Below are positions 25,335 to 34,810 of a DNA stretch of 64,000 bases, piece by piece (position 1 is the first letter of the stretch; the number at the start of each line of letters is the position of its first letter). The position numbers and the translations under genes are program-made. Under the pieces are notes generated by a model. That model did not search any database and was not told the origin of the DNA. It saw only the letters and a list, made by a program, of their open reading frames with translations. This stretch comes from Mixta calida (GTDB lineage Bacteria; Pseudomonadota; Gammaproteobacteria; Enterobacterales; Enterobacteriaceae): the NCBI RefSeq assembly GCF_002953215.1, contig NZ_CP026378.1, positions 2,524,540 through 2,588,539 of the forward strand, given 5' to 3'.

Positions 25335-26265
25335 AGAGTTGTTGAATCTGATTGAGGCTTTTGAATCAAAGCTTAAGGATGATTCATTACGAGAGCAGGT
25401 CCTTGCTCTCGTACCAGCAAACCATACGCTAAGAGATTTAGGGGGTTCATTAATTAGGGATGAAGACGTTCATTCAGCTAGAGATAGAATCCTTGCTTAC
25501 TTAAAGCGCTACTCGAAAACACTGGTTCATGGTGATGAACTCATGGTGGTTGCTGGTATAAGTGAATATGCGAGACGCATAAGAGAGCTTCGAGTTCAAT
25601 GCGGTTGGCAAATTTTGAGTGGCACCGTCCTTAAACAAATGGTTGACGAAGGCGATTTAGGACTGCATGAAATCCAAGCCAACTCATTGAAAGATTTGAA
25701 GACTGACATATATGCGTTGATGTCAACTGAGGAAGACAGGGATGCGGCCCACCGATGGAATATGGCGAATGATATTCGCAAAAAAAAGGTGGGTATGAAG
25801 GAAAAAATCATTGAATACTTTAGACGAAATGTAGGAAAGATTGTAACTGGTGAAGAAATTGCTTATCTGGCCAATGGCAATAGTGAATGGGCTCGCCGTT
25901 GTCGTGAACTGCGCACTGAAGATGGTTGGCCAATAGTTACTAAAAGTTCCGGTCGTCCTGATCTACCTGTAGGCGCATATGTTTTAGAAGAAGATAAGCA
26001 AGCGGAACCCCATGACCGGAAAATTCCAGACAAAGTGAGAATTGAGGTCCTGGATAGAGATGAACATTCCTGCAAAATTTGTAAATGGAATTATAAAGAT
26101 GTGCGGCCACATGATCGCAGACATCTACTCGAGCTACATCATATTAAGCACCATGCCAAAGGTGGCGAAAATACTGCAGAAAATCTCATCACGCTTTGCA
26201 ATGTTTGCCATGATGACATACATAAAAGAAATCCAGCAGCTGAAGAATTACTAAAACTAATTTAA
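25291..26265 (+). CDS. HNH restriction endonuclease
   Basis: 324 residues. The C-terminus is an HNH nuclease: CKICKWNY zinc half, LELHHIKHHAKGGENTAENLITLC with the catalytic His pair and Asn, then CHDDIH. Before it stand two similar winged-helix-like repeats (GISEYARRIRELRVQCGWQI at about 90-110 and GNSEWARRCRELRTEDGWPI at about 195-215), which probably read DNA. The start overlaps the methyltransferase gene, which couples their translation. Cognate restriction enzyme role is inferred from pairing. Confidence 0.85.
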   Translation: MARRSKRKEPEQLRKELLNLIEAFESKLKDDSLREQVLALVPANHTLRDLGGSLIRDEDVHSARDRILAYLKRYSKTLVHGDELMVVAGISEYARRIRELRVQCGWQILSGTVLKQMVDEGDLGLHEIQANSLKDLKTDIYALMSTEEDRDAAHRWNMANDIRKKKVGMKEKIIEYFRRNVGKIVTGEEIAYLANGNSEWARRCRELRTEDGWPIVTKSSGRPDLPVGAYVLEEDKQAEPHDRKIPDKVRIEVLDRDEHSCKICKWNYKDVRPHDRRHLLELHHIKHHAKGGENTAENLITLCNVCHDDIHKRNPAAEELLKLI

Positions 26266-26267
26266 TA

Positions 26268-26300
26268 GACTTTTGGTCGCTTATAAAGCGACCAAAAGTC
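26268..26300. terminator. bidirectional terminator between R-M unit and Q
   Basis: A 15-bp perfect stem (GACTTTTGGTCGCTT and its complement) with a 3-nt loop fills the 37 bp between the HNH stop and the Q stop. The A/T runs inside the stem allow action on either strand. Confidence 0.8.
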
Positions 26301-26302
26301 AG

Positions 26303-27331
26303 CTACAAAGAGTAATTTATAAAAGTTATAACCTCTTCCCCAACCCATTCATTTATCTCCTTCATCCGCTCCTGCAGCGGCGTCAGCTCGTTCCTGGCAA
26401 ATACCTGCGACGCCTTCACTGCATCCCCGAACCCGCCGGAGTTGTCCGGGATAATCCCCATCATTTGCGGCGGTACGCGGTGCGCGCTCAGCAGGTCGTC
26501 ACGGCTCGCCTTTTTGATGTTAAAGAAATCGTCCTTTGTCGCTACCTCGCTGAGCGGCAGGATCTTAATCCCGTCCGGTTTGCCGTTCGGCGCGTACATA
26601 AACAGATTGCGGAAATTACCCAGGCCTTTTGTGTCGCGCATTGCCTGGCGCATCCGGTCAATATCGCTGCTGCTCTGCGCCGCGTCGGTCATATACAGGA
26701 TGTAGCCCGCATGCGCGCCGTTCTGGTAATACTTGCGACGAAACAGCGTGGCCGCTTCATTGAGCCAGGCGGAGTTAAGCGCGCTGAGGTATTCCGGCAG
26801 GCCGTACAGCTCCTGATTAATATCCGGCTCGATAAGATGAAACACGCTGCCGGCAGCGAACGGGTGCGGCTCCTTCCAGTCATTCACAAACCAGTAAACG
26901 CCCTCTTCCACGCCGCGGCGGGTAAACTTGGCCGGGGTGGTCTCCAGTCGCCACGGCTCGCCGAGGCCATTACGGCGCAGCTCGGCAAAGGCATTGCCAA
27001 ACACCAGATAATCCAGCGCAAACTTGCTGAACTCCTGCTGGCTCATCATTGGGTGCGGTACAAAGGTTGACGCCAGAATGTTGCGCTTTACGTAAATCGG
27101 TGAGCTGTGATGCACCGCCGATCGCAGGCTTTTCGCCAGCCCGTGAAAGCTGACCGGTGGCTCATACCAGCGCCCGTTACCGATGCACTCGGCATAATCC
27201 AGAATATCGCGCTTGTCCATCACCGGCGTCGGCTCGCCAAAGGTGAACGCTTCCGCCTGCTGCTGCGGCGCGGCGGCCTGAACGGGCTGCGTTTTTGCGT
27301 TGAAAGCCTTACGGCTCCTGCGTTTGCTCAT
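26303..27331 (-). CDS. Q: portal protein gpQ
   Basis: 342 residues, matching P2 gpQ (344) in length. It has the portal features of the family (AFTFGEPTPVMDKRDILDY, IYVKRNILASTF, DDLLSAHRVPPQMMG). The dodecameric portal sits at one capsid vertex and works with terminase. It overlaps the P stop and is transcribed with P from the divergent late promoter region. Confidence 0.96.
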   Translation of the reverse strand: MSKRRSRKAFNAKTQPVQAAAPQQQAEAFTFGEPTPVMDKRDILDYAECIGNGRWYEPPVSFHGLAKSLRSAVHHSSPIYVKRNILASTFVPHPMMSQQEFSKFALDYLVFGNAFAELRRNGLGEPWRLETTPAKFTRRGVEEGVYWFVNDWKEPHPFAAGSVFHLIEPDINQELYGLPEYLSALNSAWLNEAATLFRRKYYQNGAHAGYILYMTDAAQSSSDIDRMRQAMRDTKGLGNFRNLFMYAPNGKPDGIKILPLSEVATKDDFFNIKKASRDDLLSAHRVPPQMMGIIPDNSGGFGDAVKASQVFARNELTPLQERMKEINEWVGEEVITFINYSL

Positions 27332-29094
27332 CAGTAAAATTCCAGAATTGAAGGGTTGGCGCCGCCGCTGGCGGCGGTCAGCGGTTCGTTAAGCAGCGCA
27401 TGCATAATCGCCCAGGCGACGTCGGCGTGGCTGGCGTCCTCGCTGCGGCTCGCCTCATAAGTGGAGCGGTTGCCGCTGGCGGTCATGGTTTTGCGGATTG
27501 CCATAAATGACTGCGTAATGTCGGTGTGACCGGCGTCGTATTCCAGGCGTCCGCTGCTGATGGTGTCCTTTGCCTTCAGCACCATCGCGGTTTTCACTTC
27601 CGGCGAGTAGCGAATTTCACGCGCCGCCGGGTAAAACTGGCGAACCAGCTGAAAAACGCCCTGGCCGATGCCGGTCGCATCCACGCCGATATATTCCACG
27701 GTGTATTTTTTTGTTAACTCCTCAATGGATTTCGCCTGCGCGGCAAAGTCCATGCCCCGCCACTGGTGACGCTCGAGCACGCGAAACTTACCGCCGGCAA
27801 CCAGCGGCGGCGCGATAACGGCACAGCCGGCGCTGTCACCGGTGTACGACGGGTCGTAGCCAATCCACACCGGCCGGTAGTCAAACGGGCGCGGCAGATA
27901 CGGGTTAAAGTCGCTCCACTCCTCCAGGCTGTCGATCATGCAGGTCTGCAGCTCGGCGAACGGGAACACGCTTGCCTCATCATCCACAAACTCACACATC
28001 AGCAGGTTCTGGTATTCCGACGGGCTGTATTCCAGCTGCAGCTGGTCCAGGTCGAACAGGTTACAGCCGCCGGTCAGCGCATCCTCGACCGTGACAATCT
28101 GCCGCCACTGGCCGTCACCGCAGAGCGCGCCTTTTGCCAGGTGCGTATGTGAAAGGTCGATCTCGATGCGGTCGCCTTTGCTGCGCCGGCCCTTGTTGAA
28201 CAGCTCGCCCGACCAGAACGGATAGGCGGAGTGCGACAGGCTCGACGGCGTGGAAAAGTAGGTGGTGCGCCATTTCTTATGCAGCGACATGCCGCTGGCG
28301 ACCTTTCGCAGCTCCTGGAATTTCGGTATCCAGAAATATTCGTCCAGGTACAGGTTGCCGGTGTAGCTCTGCGCGGTGCGCACGTTGGTGCCGAGAAAAA
28401 TCAGGCGGGCGCCGTTCGGCAGCACAATCGGATCGCCTTTCAGGTCAACGTCCACCTGGCGCGCAAAGTCGATGATGTAGTTTTTAAAGACATGCGCCTG
28501 CGCCTTGCTGGCCGACAGGAATATCTGGTTGCGCCCGGTGGTCAGCGCGTCAATCAGCGCCTCGCGGGCAAAGTAGAACGTGGCGCCAATCTGGCGCGAC
28601 TTCAGGATATTGCGGATGCGGTGCGCCAGCCCGGCTTTGTGCCAGTGCAGCTGATACTCAAAGCAGCCTTCCATAAACAGGCTGGTCAGCTTTTCCGCCT
28701 GCTCATCGCTGAAGACGTTCTTCACGGCCGGCTGGCGCTCGCCTTTGTTGCGGTTGCGCACGTTCGGGTTAAGGTCGGCCTCGTTGCCGCTGCTGCGGTA
28801 GCGCTCCACGCGGGCAAGGCGCTCAATCTGGCGGCCGAGTGCGTCTATCTCTTTGTAATCACTGTTCCCTTTTACCTCTTTCAGAATGAGCTGGATTAAC
28901 CGCGCCTCCATGCTGGCTTCCACGCGACTGATGGGCGCAACGTCGTCCCACGCGTCGCGCAGCTTCCAGCTCTGCACGGTCGGCGTTTTGATGCTGAGCG
29001 TTTCCGCTATCTGGCGCACAGAGTAGCCCTGCCAGTAAAGCAGGGCCGCCTGGCGGCGCGGATCGCTGATGGTGGTTGTCGGTGTCATGTTCAT
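27331..29094 (-). CDS. P: terminase large subunit gpP
   Basis: 587 residues (P2 gpP is 590). N-terminal HTH (YSVRQIAETLSIKTPTVQSW), ATPase with a Walker A-like SRQIGAT near 170 and Walker B LYLDEYFW near 255, and a C-terminal nuclease region (WIGYDPS, GVDATGIG, SEDASHADVAWAIMHAL). It cuts cos and pumps DNA into the head. Confidence 0.96.
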   Translation of the reverse strand: MNMTPTTTISDPRRQAALLYWQGYSVRQIAETLSIKTPTVQSWKLRDAWDDVAPISRVEASMEARLIQLILKEVKGNSDYKEIDALGRQIERLARVERYRSSGNEADLNPNVRNRNKGERQPAVKNVFSDEQAEKLTSLFMEGCFEYQLHWHKAGLAHRIRNILKSRQIGATFYFAREALIDALTTGRNQIFLSASKAQAHVFKNYIIDFARQVDVDLKGDPIVLPNGARLIFLGTNVRTAQSYTGNLYLDEYFWIPKFQELRKVASGMSLHKKWRTTYFSTPSSLSHSAYPFWSGELFNKGRRSKGDRIEIDLSHTHLAKGALCGDGQWRQIVTVEDALTGGCNLFDLDQLQLEYSPSEYQNLLMCEFVDDEASVFPFAELQTCMIDSLEEWSDFNPYLPRPFDYRPVWIGYDPSYTGDSAGCAVIAPPLVAGGKFRVLERHQWRGMDFAAQAKSIEELTKKYTVEYIGVDATGIGQGVFQLVRQFYPAAREIRYSPEVKTAMVLKAKDTISSGRLEYDAGHTDITQSFMAIRKTMTASGNRSTYEASRSEDASHADVAWAIMHALLNEPLTAASGGANPSILEFY

Positions 29095-29132
29095 GGCGTC
29101 AAGGCTACCGGCGCCGGAACGCCCGCGCCCGC

Positions 29133-29150
29133 TGTCCCTGTCCGCTCACA
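29133..29150. promoter_or_regulatory. Ogr-binding site for late promoters
   Basis: TGT-12 bases-ACA, the pattern bound by Ogr/Delta activators, in the 146-bp gap between divergent P and O. It lies 90 bp before O and 39 bp before P. The pattern is short, so chance is not excluded, but the position is right. Confidence 0.6.
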
Positions 29151-29239
29151 GATGAGCAAACCGGCTTTCGTTGAGGGAAATCCGTGCGGCGGGGAAACTG
29201 ACCCCGAACCGAACCACACCCCTGACCGGAGCCTGATAC

Positions 29240-30088
29240 ATGGCAATCAAAGCAAAGCGTTTTCGCATCGCCGTCGAAGGCGCCACTACCGACGGGCGCA
29301 AAATTTCCCGTGAATGGATCTCGCAGATGGCGGCGAGCTATGACCCGTCCATTTACGGTGCGCGCGTCAACATGGAACACATCAAGGGCTACGCCCCTGA
29401 CAGCACCTTTCGCCGCTTTGGCGACGTTACGGCCGTGGAGGCTGAGGAAATCGCCGACGGCCCGCTGAAAGGCAAGCTGGCGCTGTATGGCTGGATTGAT
29501 CCGACGCCGGAGCTGGTTGAGCTGACGCGGGCGCGCCAGAAAATTTACACCTCGATCGAGGTTAACCCGGCGTTTGCCGACACCGGCGAGGCGTATCTGG
29601 TCGGCCTGGCCGTGACCGACGACCCGGCAAGCCTCGGCACTGAAATCCTGAGCTTCAGCGCCACCGCTGCGGCGAATCCGCTGGCCTCCCGCAAGCTGCA
29701 CGCGGACAACCTCTTTACCGCTGCTGAGGAAACGCTGATCGAGTTTGAGGAGGTCGCCGACCCGGCGCCGTCCGTCCTGAGCTACGTCACCGGCCTCTTT
29801 TCCCGCAAAAAGAAAACCGACAACGAGCTGTTTGCCGACATGGGCGCGGCCGTCGCCGCCGTGGCGGAAAAGGTACAGCAGAACGAAGACGAACTGACGC
29901 AAAAGCTGTCGGCGCTGGAATCAGGCTTAACCACACGCCTTGAGGTGCTGGAGCAGCAGCTTGCCGACGACCGCAGCGCCTTCGGCGCGCTGAAAACGCA
30001 GCTCTCGCAGAACGACGGCGCCAGCTTTACCCGCCGCCCGGCCGCGACCGGCAGCGATCCGAATTCCGGCGTGCAGACCGACTGCTGA
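29240..30088 (+). CDS. O: capsid scaffolding protease gpO
   Basis: 282 residues. The N-terminal half is the serine protease, with His in VNMEHIKGY and Ser in IYTSIEVNPAF; Asp probably lies in SYDPS. The C-terminal helical part (KVQQNEDELTQKLSALE) is the scaffold. It directs capsid assembly and trims N, O and Q. Confidence 0.95.
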   Translation: MAIKAKRFRIAVEGATTDGRKISREWISQMAASYDPSIYGARVNMEHIKGYAPDSTFRRFGDVTAVEAEEIADGPLKGKLALYGWIDPTPELVELTRARQKIYTSIEVNPAFADTGEAYLVGLAVTDDPASLGTEILSFSATAAANPLASRKLHADNLFTAAEETLIEFEEVADPAPSVLSYVTGLFSRKKKTDNELFADMGAAVAAVAEKVQQNEDELTQKLSALESGLTTRLEVLEQQLADDRSAFGALKTQLSQNDGASFTRRPAATGSDPNSGVQTDC

Positions 30089-30138
30089 CAGGCGCTGCCT
30101 GAACCACAACCCGATAACTGAACTGAACAGGAGCGCAG

Positions 30139-31218
30139 ATGCGCCAGAACACCCGCTTTAAATTTAATGCCTTTATGTCCCGCCTGGCCGAGCTGAACGG
30201 CGTGGACACCGGCGACATGAACAAAAAATTCACCGTGGAGCCGTCGGTCACGCAGACCCTTATGAACCGCGTGCAGGAGTCCTCGGACTTTCTGACCCGC
30301 ATTAACATCGTGCCGGTTGCTGAAATGAAGGGCGAGAAAATCGGTATCGGCGTGACCGGCTCGATTGCCAGCACCACCGACACCGCGGGCGGCGACGAGC
30401 GTGAAACCGCTGATTTTGCCGCGCTGGACAGCGATGTTTATGAATGTGCGCAGGTCAATTACGACTTTCATATCCGCTACAACACGCTGGATTTATGGGC
30501 GCGCTATGAAGACTTTCAGGCCCGCCTGCGCGACGCCATCGTGAAGCGCCAGTCGCTTGACCGCATCATGATCGGCTTTAACGGCACTCATCGCGCCAAA
30601 ACCTCTAACCGCGCCGCTAACCCGATGCTGCAGGACGTGGCCGTGGGCTGGCTGCAGAAGTACCGCGAAAAAGCCCCCGACCGCGTGATGAGCAAAACCA
30701 CCAATGACGACGGCAGCGTGACCGAAAAGGTGCTGGTCGGTAAGGGCCGCACCTATGCCAACCTTGACGCGCTGGTAATGGACGCCACCAACAACCTGAT
30801 CGCGCCGTGGTATCAGGAAGACCCGGAGCTGGTTGTGATCTGCGGCCGTCAGCTGCTGGCCGACAAATATTTCCCCATCGTGAACCAGAGCCAGGCCAAC
30901 ACCGAGCAGCTGGCCGCCGACCTGATTGTCAGCCAGAAACGCATCGGCAACCTGCCCGCCGTACGCGTGCCGTACTTCCCGGCTAATGCCCTGATGATCA
31001 CGCGCCTCGATAACCTGTCGATTTACTGGCAGGAAGGCACGCACCGCCGCCTGATTGACGAGGTGCCGAAGCGTGACCGCATCGAAAACTACGAGTCCAT
31101 CAACGAAGACTACGTGGTGGAAGATTACGCGGCAGGCTGCCTGGTGGAAAACATCGAGCTGTCCGATGCGCCGGTTGAGGCGAAAGCGGAAGCCCCGGCG
31201 GAAACCCCGGAGGCGTAA
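30139..31218 (+). CDS. N: major capsid protein gpN
   Basis: 359 residues (P2 gpN 357). Typical N-terminus with RQNTRFKFNAFMSRLAELNG, and DEVPKRDRIENYESINEDYVVED near the end. HK97-fold capsid subunit, cleaved by gpO. Confidence 0.96.
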   Translation: MRQNTRFKFNAFMSRLAELNGVDTGDMNKKFTVEPSVTQTLMNRVQESSDFLTRINIVPVAEMKGEKIGIGVTGSIASTTDTAGGDERETADFAALDSDVYECAQVNYDFHIRYNTLDLWARYEDFQARLRDAIVKRQSLDRIMIGFNGTHRAKTSNRAANPMLQDVAVGWLQKYREKAPDRVMSKTTNDDGSVTEKVLVGKGRTYANLDALVMDATNNLIAPWYQEDPELVVICGRQLLADKYFPIVNQSQANTEQLAADLIVSQKRIGNLPAVRVPYFPANALMITRLDNLSIYWQEGTHRRLIDEVPKRDRIENYESINEDYVVEDYAAGCLVENIELSDAPVEAKAEAPAETPEA

Positions 31219-31221
31219 CCC

Positions 31222-31890
31222 ATGTTAAGCCCTGCCCGACGTCACATGATGCGCCAGCAGGCCATTGAGGCCGCACAGCAGCAGAGCAACCCGCTGCGCC
31301 ACGCAACCGGCTATGAGCAGATGCTGGTAAAGCTCAACGACGACAAGCGACGCCTGAAAAAAGTGCGCTCCACCGAGCGCAAGGCGGAGCTGAAGCGCCA
31401 GATGCTGCCGGACTATCAGCCGTGGGTGGCGGGCGTGCTGAGCCAGGGGAAAGCCGTGCAGGATGCCGTCCTGATGACCGTCATGATCTGGCGGCTCGAT
31501 ACGGGCGACATTCCCGGCGCGCTGGACATTGCGCGCCATGCCCTGCTGCACGGGCTTGTCCCGCCTGACGGCTTTAAGCGCGACAGTACGGCCTACCTGC
31601 TGGCCGAGGAAGTTGCCAGCGCGGCGACGCGCGCCTGGACGATTAAGGCGCCGGTGGATATCAACCCGCTGCTGGCGACCATCAGGCTGACGGAATCCGA
31701 AGACATGCCCGACCAGGTGCGCGCCAAGCTGCACAAAATCACCGGGTATGTGCTGCGCGATGCGGGCAGGGCTGACGAGGCGTTAGCCCATCTCACACGG
31801 GCGCTGCAGCTGCATGAAGGCTGCGGCGTCAAAAAAGACATAGAGCGGCTGGCAACGGCCATGAAAAAGCAGGCTGCGGCCCGCCGCTGA
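31222..31890 (+). CDS. M: terminase small subunit gpM
   Basis: 222 residues. MLSPARRHMMRQQA start and helix-rich C-terminus match P2 gpM. It binds cos and partners gpP. 3 bp after N, same operon. Confidence 0.93.
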   Translation: MLSPARRHMMRQQAIEAAQQQSNPLRHATGYEQMLVKLNDDKRRLKKVRSTERKAELKRQMLPDYQPWVAGVLSQGKAVQDAVLMTVMIWRLDTGDIPGALDIARHALLHGLVPPDGFKRDSTAYLLAEEVASAATRAWTIKAPVDINPLLATIRLTESEDMPDQVRAKLHKITGYVLRDAGRADEALAHLTRALQLHEGCGVKKDIERLATAMKKQAAARR

Positions 31891-31982
31891 CAGAACGCGC
31901 CCCGCGCCGGGCGGCAGGACGGCAATGCGCTTTTTAAGCGTCTGCGCCGTCCTCCACCGCCCACCTATTCAGAGGCCATGAA

Positions 31983-32447
31983 ATGACTTCAGTAGTAATA
32001 AACGGACCGCGACCGGCGCCTGACGCCGAGCCGCCGGTGAAAAACACCTTTTTCTGGCCTGACATTGACCTGCAGCAGCTGCGCAACGCGCTGCGCCTTG
32101 AGGGCACCGTCACCGCCGACCGCCTGCGTCTGGCGGTGAAAACCGCCATTTCTGAAGTAAACGCCGAGCTGTACGACTGGCGGGCGGAGAAGATGGCGGC
32201 GGGCTTTCCCCTGCTGGCGGTGGTGCCGGCCGAGACCTTCGACGGCAAAAGCGAAAAGGTGACGCACTACTTCGCCGCCGTGGCCGCGCTGACGGCCGCC
32301 ACCATCGCCGAACGCTATCGCGGCTACGACGCCGCCGGTAAAAAGGCCGACGTGGTGGAAGGCACCGCCGACGAGTACTGGCGTGACGCCCGTTTCAGTA
32401 TCAGCCGCATCGCTGAAAAGCCCGGCTGCATTGTGAGCCTGCTGTGA
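31983..32447 (+). CDS. L: head completion protein gpL
   Basis: 154 residues, with FFWPDIDLQQLRNALRLEG and AVAALTAATIAERYRGYD typical of gpL. It seals the filled capsid at the portal. Ends in a TGATG overlap with X. Confidence 0.93.
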   Translation: MTSVVINGPRPAPDAEPPVKNTFFWPDIDLQQLRNALRLEGTVTADRLRLAVKTAISEVNAELYDWRAEKMAAGFPLLAVVPAETFDGKSEKVTHYFAAVAALTAATIAERYRGYDAAGKKADVVEGTADEYWRDARFSISRIAEKPGCIVSLL

Positions 32448-32650
32448 TGAGAATTTACGCGCAGCAGGGCGATACCGTTGATGAAATCTGCTTTCGCTAT
32501 TACGGGCGCACGCAGCAGGTGGTTGAGCAGGTCTATGCCGCTAACCCCGGCCTTGCGGAAAGCGGGCCGGTACTGCCGCACGGCTGTGAGGTGACACTGC
32601 CGCCGCAGCCGGCATCCTCAGCGGGCGAAACCGTTAACCTGTGGGACTAA
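32447..32650 (+). CDS. X: tail protein X
   Basis: Start at ATG 32447 (the GTG at 32444 is less likely). 67 residues, LysM-like fold: QGDTVDEICFRYYG, then VLPHGCEVTLPP. Essential for tail assembly in P2. Confidence 0.92.
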   Translation: MRIYAQQGDTVDEICFRYYGRTQQVVEQVYAANPGLAESGPVLPHGCEVTLPPQPASSAGETVNLWD

Positions 32651-32655
32651 CAAGC

Positions 32656-32880
32656 ATGGAGAAAATCAGCTCGCTGATTAACTACCTGATCGGCCTCATC
32701 CTGATGTGGTTTGGCCGCCACACGCCGCAGGATATTGCCTTTATGGTCGGTTCCGGCGTTGCCGTGGTGACGCTGGTGATCAACGTGGCGACTTTTTTTA
32801 TTAACTGGCACTACCGCCGCAAAACCTATGAGCTGCAGCGCCACCAAGCGCAGGGGGTGAACCTTGAGCCAGACCGCTAA
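32656..32880 (+). CDS. holin, HP1/class II type
   Basis: 74 residues from the ATG at 32656. Two spans (INYLIGLILMWF and FMVGSGVAVVTLVINVATFFI) and a charged C-terminus (WHYRRKTYELQRHQA). It should control timing of lysis. P2 itself has a different holin (gpY). Confidence 0.8.
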   Translation: MEKISSLINYLIGLILMWFGRHTPQDIAFMVGSGVAVVTLVINVATFFINWHYRRKTYELQRHQAQGVNLEPDR

Positions 32881-33373
32881 GCGCTGCGCGGTGGCGGCCG
32901 TGCTGGCAGTGGCTGCCCTGCTGCCTCAGTTTAAAACCCTGAAAACATCAGAGGCCGGGCTGCAGCTGATTGCCGATGCGGAAGGCTGCCGCACCTCGCC
33001 GTACCAGTGCAGCGCCGGCGTCTGGACGAACGGCATCGGCCATACCGCCGGCGTGACGCCTCAGAGCGTGGTCAGTGAGCGACAGGCGGCGGTGAATCTG
33101 GTGTATGACGTGATGCGCGTCGAGCGGGCCATTGATGCCTGCATGCGCCATGACATGCCGCAGCCGGTTTATGACGCGGTGGTGTCCTGGGCGTTCAACG
33201 TCGGCACCTATGCCGCCTGCCGTTCCACGCTCGGCGCCTATATCAACCGGGGCGAGTGGCGCAGCGCCTGCCTGCAGCTGTCGCGCTGGGTATTTGTGAA
33301 GGGCGTATTCAGCCTGGGATTACAGAACCGCCGCGACCGGGAACTGGCCTGGTGCCTGAAGGGGGCTGCATGA
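32864..33373 (+). CDS. lysozyme (GH24 endolysin), probable signal-anchor type
   Basis: 169 residues with a TTG start preceded by a G-rich ribosome site inside the holin gene. The N-terminus (AVAAVLAVAALLP) is a weakly hydrophobic signal-arrest-release-like anchor. Catalytic core: Glu in AEGCRTSPY, Thr in GIGHT. The Asp usually found between them is replaced in the CSAGV segment, as in other P2-like lysozymes with Cys. It degrades peptidoglycan after holin action. Confidence 0.87.
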   Translation: MSQTAKRCAVAAVLAVAALLPQFKTLKTSEAGLQLIADAEGCRTSPYQCSAGVWTNGIGHTAGVTPQSVVSERQAAVNLVYDVMRVERAIDACMRHDMPQPVYDAVVSWAFNVGTYAACRSTLGAYINRGEWRSACLQLSRWVFVKGVFSLGLQNRRDRELAWCLKGAA

Positions 33374-33819
33374 TGCGTCTGATAGTTGTCGCGCTGGCCG
33401 TGGCGCTGGCGGCGCTGGCCTTTGCCTGCTGGCGCCTGTCCTCAACGGAAACCGAGCTGGCGCACGCGCAACGCGTGATTGGCACGCTGTCAGCCGGGAT
33501 TGAAAGCCGGGATAAAGCAATCAACCGCCTGAACGATGAGGCCCGTGAAGGGGCGAAGCGTGAAGCTGCTCTGCGACTGCTGCAAAGTCGTGCCGCCGGT
33601 GCTGCCCTTACCCGTGAAATGCAGATACAGAGGGAAACCGATGCAAACCCGACACTACGCAGCTGGTCTGCTGCTGCCCTGCCTGACGATGTTATCCGGC
33701 TGCACAGCCGTCCCGCCTTCAGCAACGCCCGCGATTATCTGGACTGGCTGTCCACGCGTGACCAGCTGCCCGGTGCCGGGCAACCGGCTGCAGACGCAGG
33801 GCGATCTGGCGGCCGATAA
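33370..33819 (+). CDS. lysB: inner-membrane spanin LysB
   Basis: 149 residues from ATG 33370: one N-terminal span (LIVVALAVALAALAFACW) then a long coiled coil (ELAHAQRVIGTLSAGIESRD). It pairs with the lipoprotein encoded within it to fuse the membranes during lysis. Confidence 0.88.
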   Translation: MMRLIVVALAVALAALAFACWRLSSTETELAHAQRVIGTLSAGIESRDKAINRLNDEAREGAKREAALRLLQSRAAGAALTREMQIQRETDANPTLRSWSAAALPDDVIRLHSRPAFSNARDYLDWLSTRDQLPGAGQPAADAGRSGGR

Positions 33820-33961
33820 CCGCCAGCTGGAGGCTGCGCTCGTTTCATGCGGGCTGCAGGTTGAAATTATCAAAGAATGCCAGGAGCAACACGATGCTGA
33901 AACCGAAACAGCTGCGCGAGGCGCTGACAAACAGCGTCCCGCTGCTGGCGCGCAACCCTGA
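33641..33961 (+). CDS. lysC: outer-membrane spanin lipoprotein LysC, nested in lysB
   Basis: 106 residues in the +1 frame of lysB. Signal peptide MQTRHYAAGLLLPCLTMLSGC with lipobox LSGC; Cys 21 would be lipidated. Rz/Rz1-type nested arrangement as in P2. Confidence 0.85.
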   Translation: MQTRHYAAGLLLPCLTMLSGCTAVPPSATPAIIWTGCPRVTSCPVPGNRLQTQGDLAADNRQLEAALVSCGLQVEIIKECQEQHDAETETAARGADKQRPAAGAQP

Positions 33962-34361
33962 CAGCCTGAACATGTTTATTGATTCGGGGCGGATTGTCTC
34001 GACGCTCGCCAGCTCGCTGTCGTTTGAATACCAGTATCAGCTGAATCTGGTGATTACCGACTACGCCGACGATATCGATCTGGTGATGGTGCCGGTGCTG
34101 GCCTGGCTGCACGAGAACCAGCCCGACATTATGGCGACCGAAGAAAAGCGCCGCACCGGCTTCACCTTTAAGGCGGACGTGTTAAGCGACACGCTCTGCG
34201 ATATCAGCATTGACCTGCAGCTCACCGAGCGCGTGATCGTGAAGCAGGACGGCGATGCGCTGCATGTTAACCATATCGGCGAGCCGCCGCTGCCGGATAA
34301 CGTCAACAGGCCGCTGCAGCTCTACGTTAACGGCGAACTGGTCAGCGAGCTGACGCCATGA
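33894..34361 (+). CDS. R: tail completion protein gpR
   Basis: 155 residues from ATG 33894 (an upstream in-frame start would overlap further into lysC). MLKPKQLREALTNSVPLL start as in P2 gpR. Overlaps lysC and S by a few bases. Confidence 0.93.
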   Translation: MLKPKQLREALTNSVPLLARNPDSLNMFIDSGRIVSTLASSLSFEYQYQLNLVITDYADDIDLVMVPVLAWLHENQPDIMATEEKRRTGFTFKADVLSDTLCDISIDLQLTERVIVKQDGDALHVNHIGEPPLPDNVNRPLQLYVNGELVSELTP

Positions 34362-34810
34362 ACGGGCTGGAAGCATTTGACGACCGGCTGGCCGCGCTCA
34401 TTGCGAACCTGTCACCGGCTGCACGTAAAGAGATGGCCCGCAACATCGCGAAGCGCCTGCGCGCCAGTCAACAGCAGAATATCAAACGCCAGCAGACGCC
34501 GGACGGCACGCCGTTCAAACCACGCAAGGCGCAGCCGGTCAGGAAAAAGAAAGGCCGGGTAAAGCGTGAGATGTTCAAAAAGCTGCGCACCGCAAAGTAC
34601 ATGAAGGCCAAAGCCAGCGCCGACGACGCCGTGGTGGAGTTTACTGGCAACGTGCAGCGCATGGCCCGCGTGCATCATTACGGGCTGCGCGACCGGCCGG
34701 CCCGCAGGGGGAAAGATGTGAAATATGAAAGCCGTACTCTATTGGGTATATCCCAGAATCATTTGGCCTTGATAGAAAAGGTTATGCTCACAATGTTAAG
34801 TGAAATTTGA
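34358..34810 (+). CDS. S: tail completion protein gpS
   Basis: 150 residues, typical basic middle (TPDGTPFKPRK) and LLGIS near the end. It is the last gene before the retron insert; in P2, V follows directly. Confidence 0.92.
   Translation: MNGLEAFDDRLAALIANLSPAARKEMARNIAKRLRASQQQNIKRQQTPDGTPFKPRKAQPVRKKKGRVKREMFKKLRTAKYMKAKASADDAVVEFTGNVQRMARVHHYGLRDRPARRGKDVKYESRTLLGISQNHLALIEKVMLTMLSEI

Noticed and set aside
33536..33640. Upstream extension of the lysC frame
   Set aside because: The lipoprotein signal starts at 33641; the earlier codons lack any start signal.
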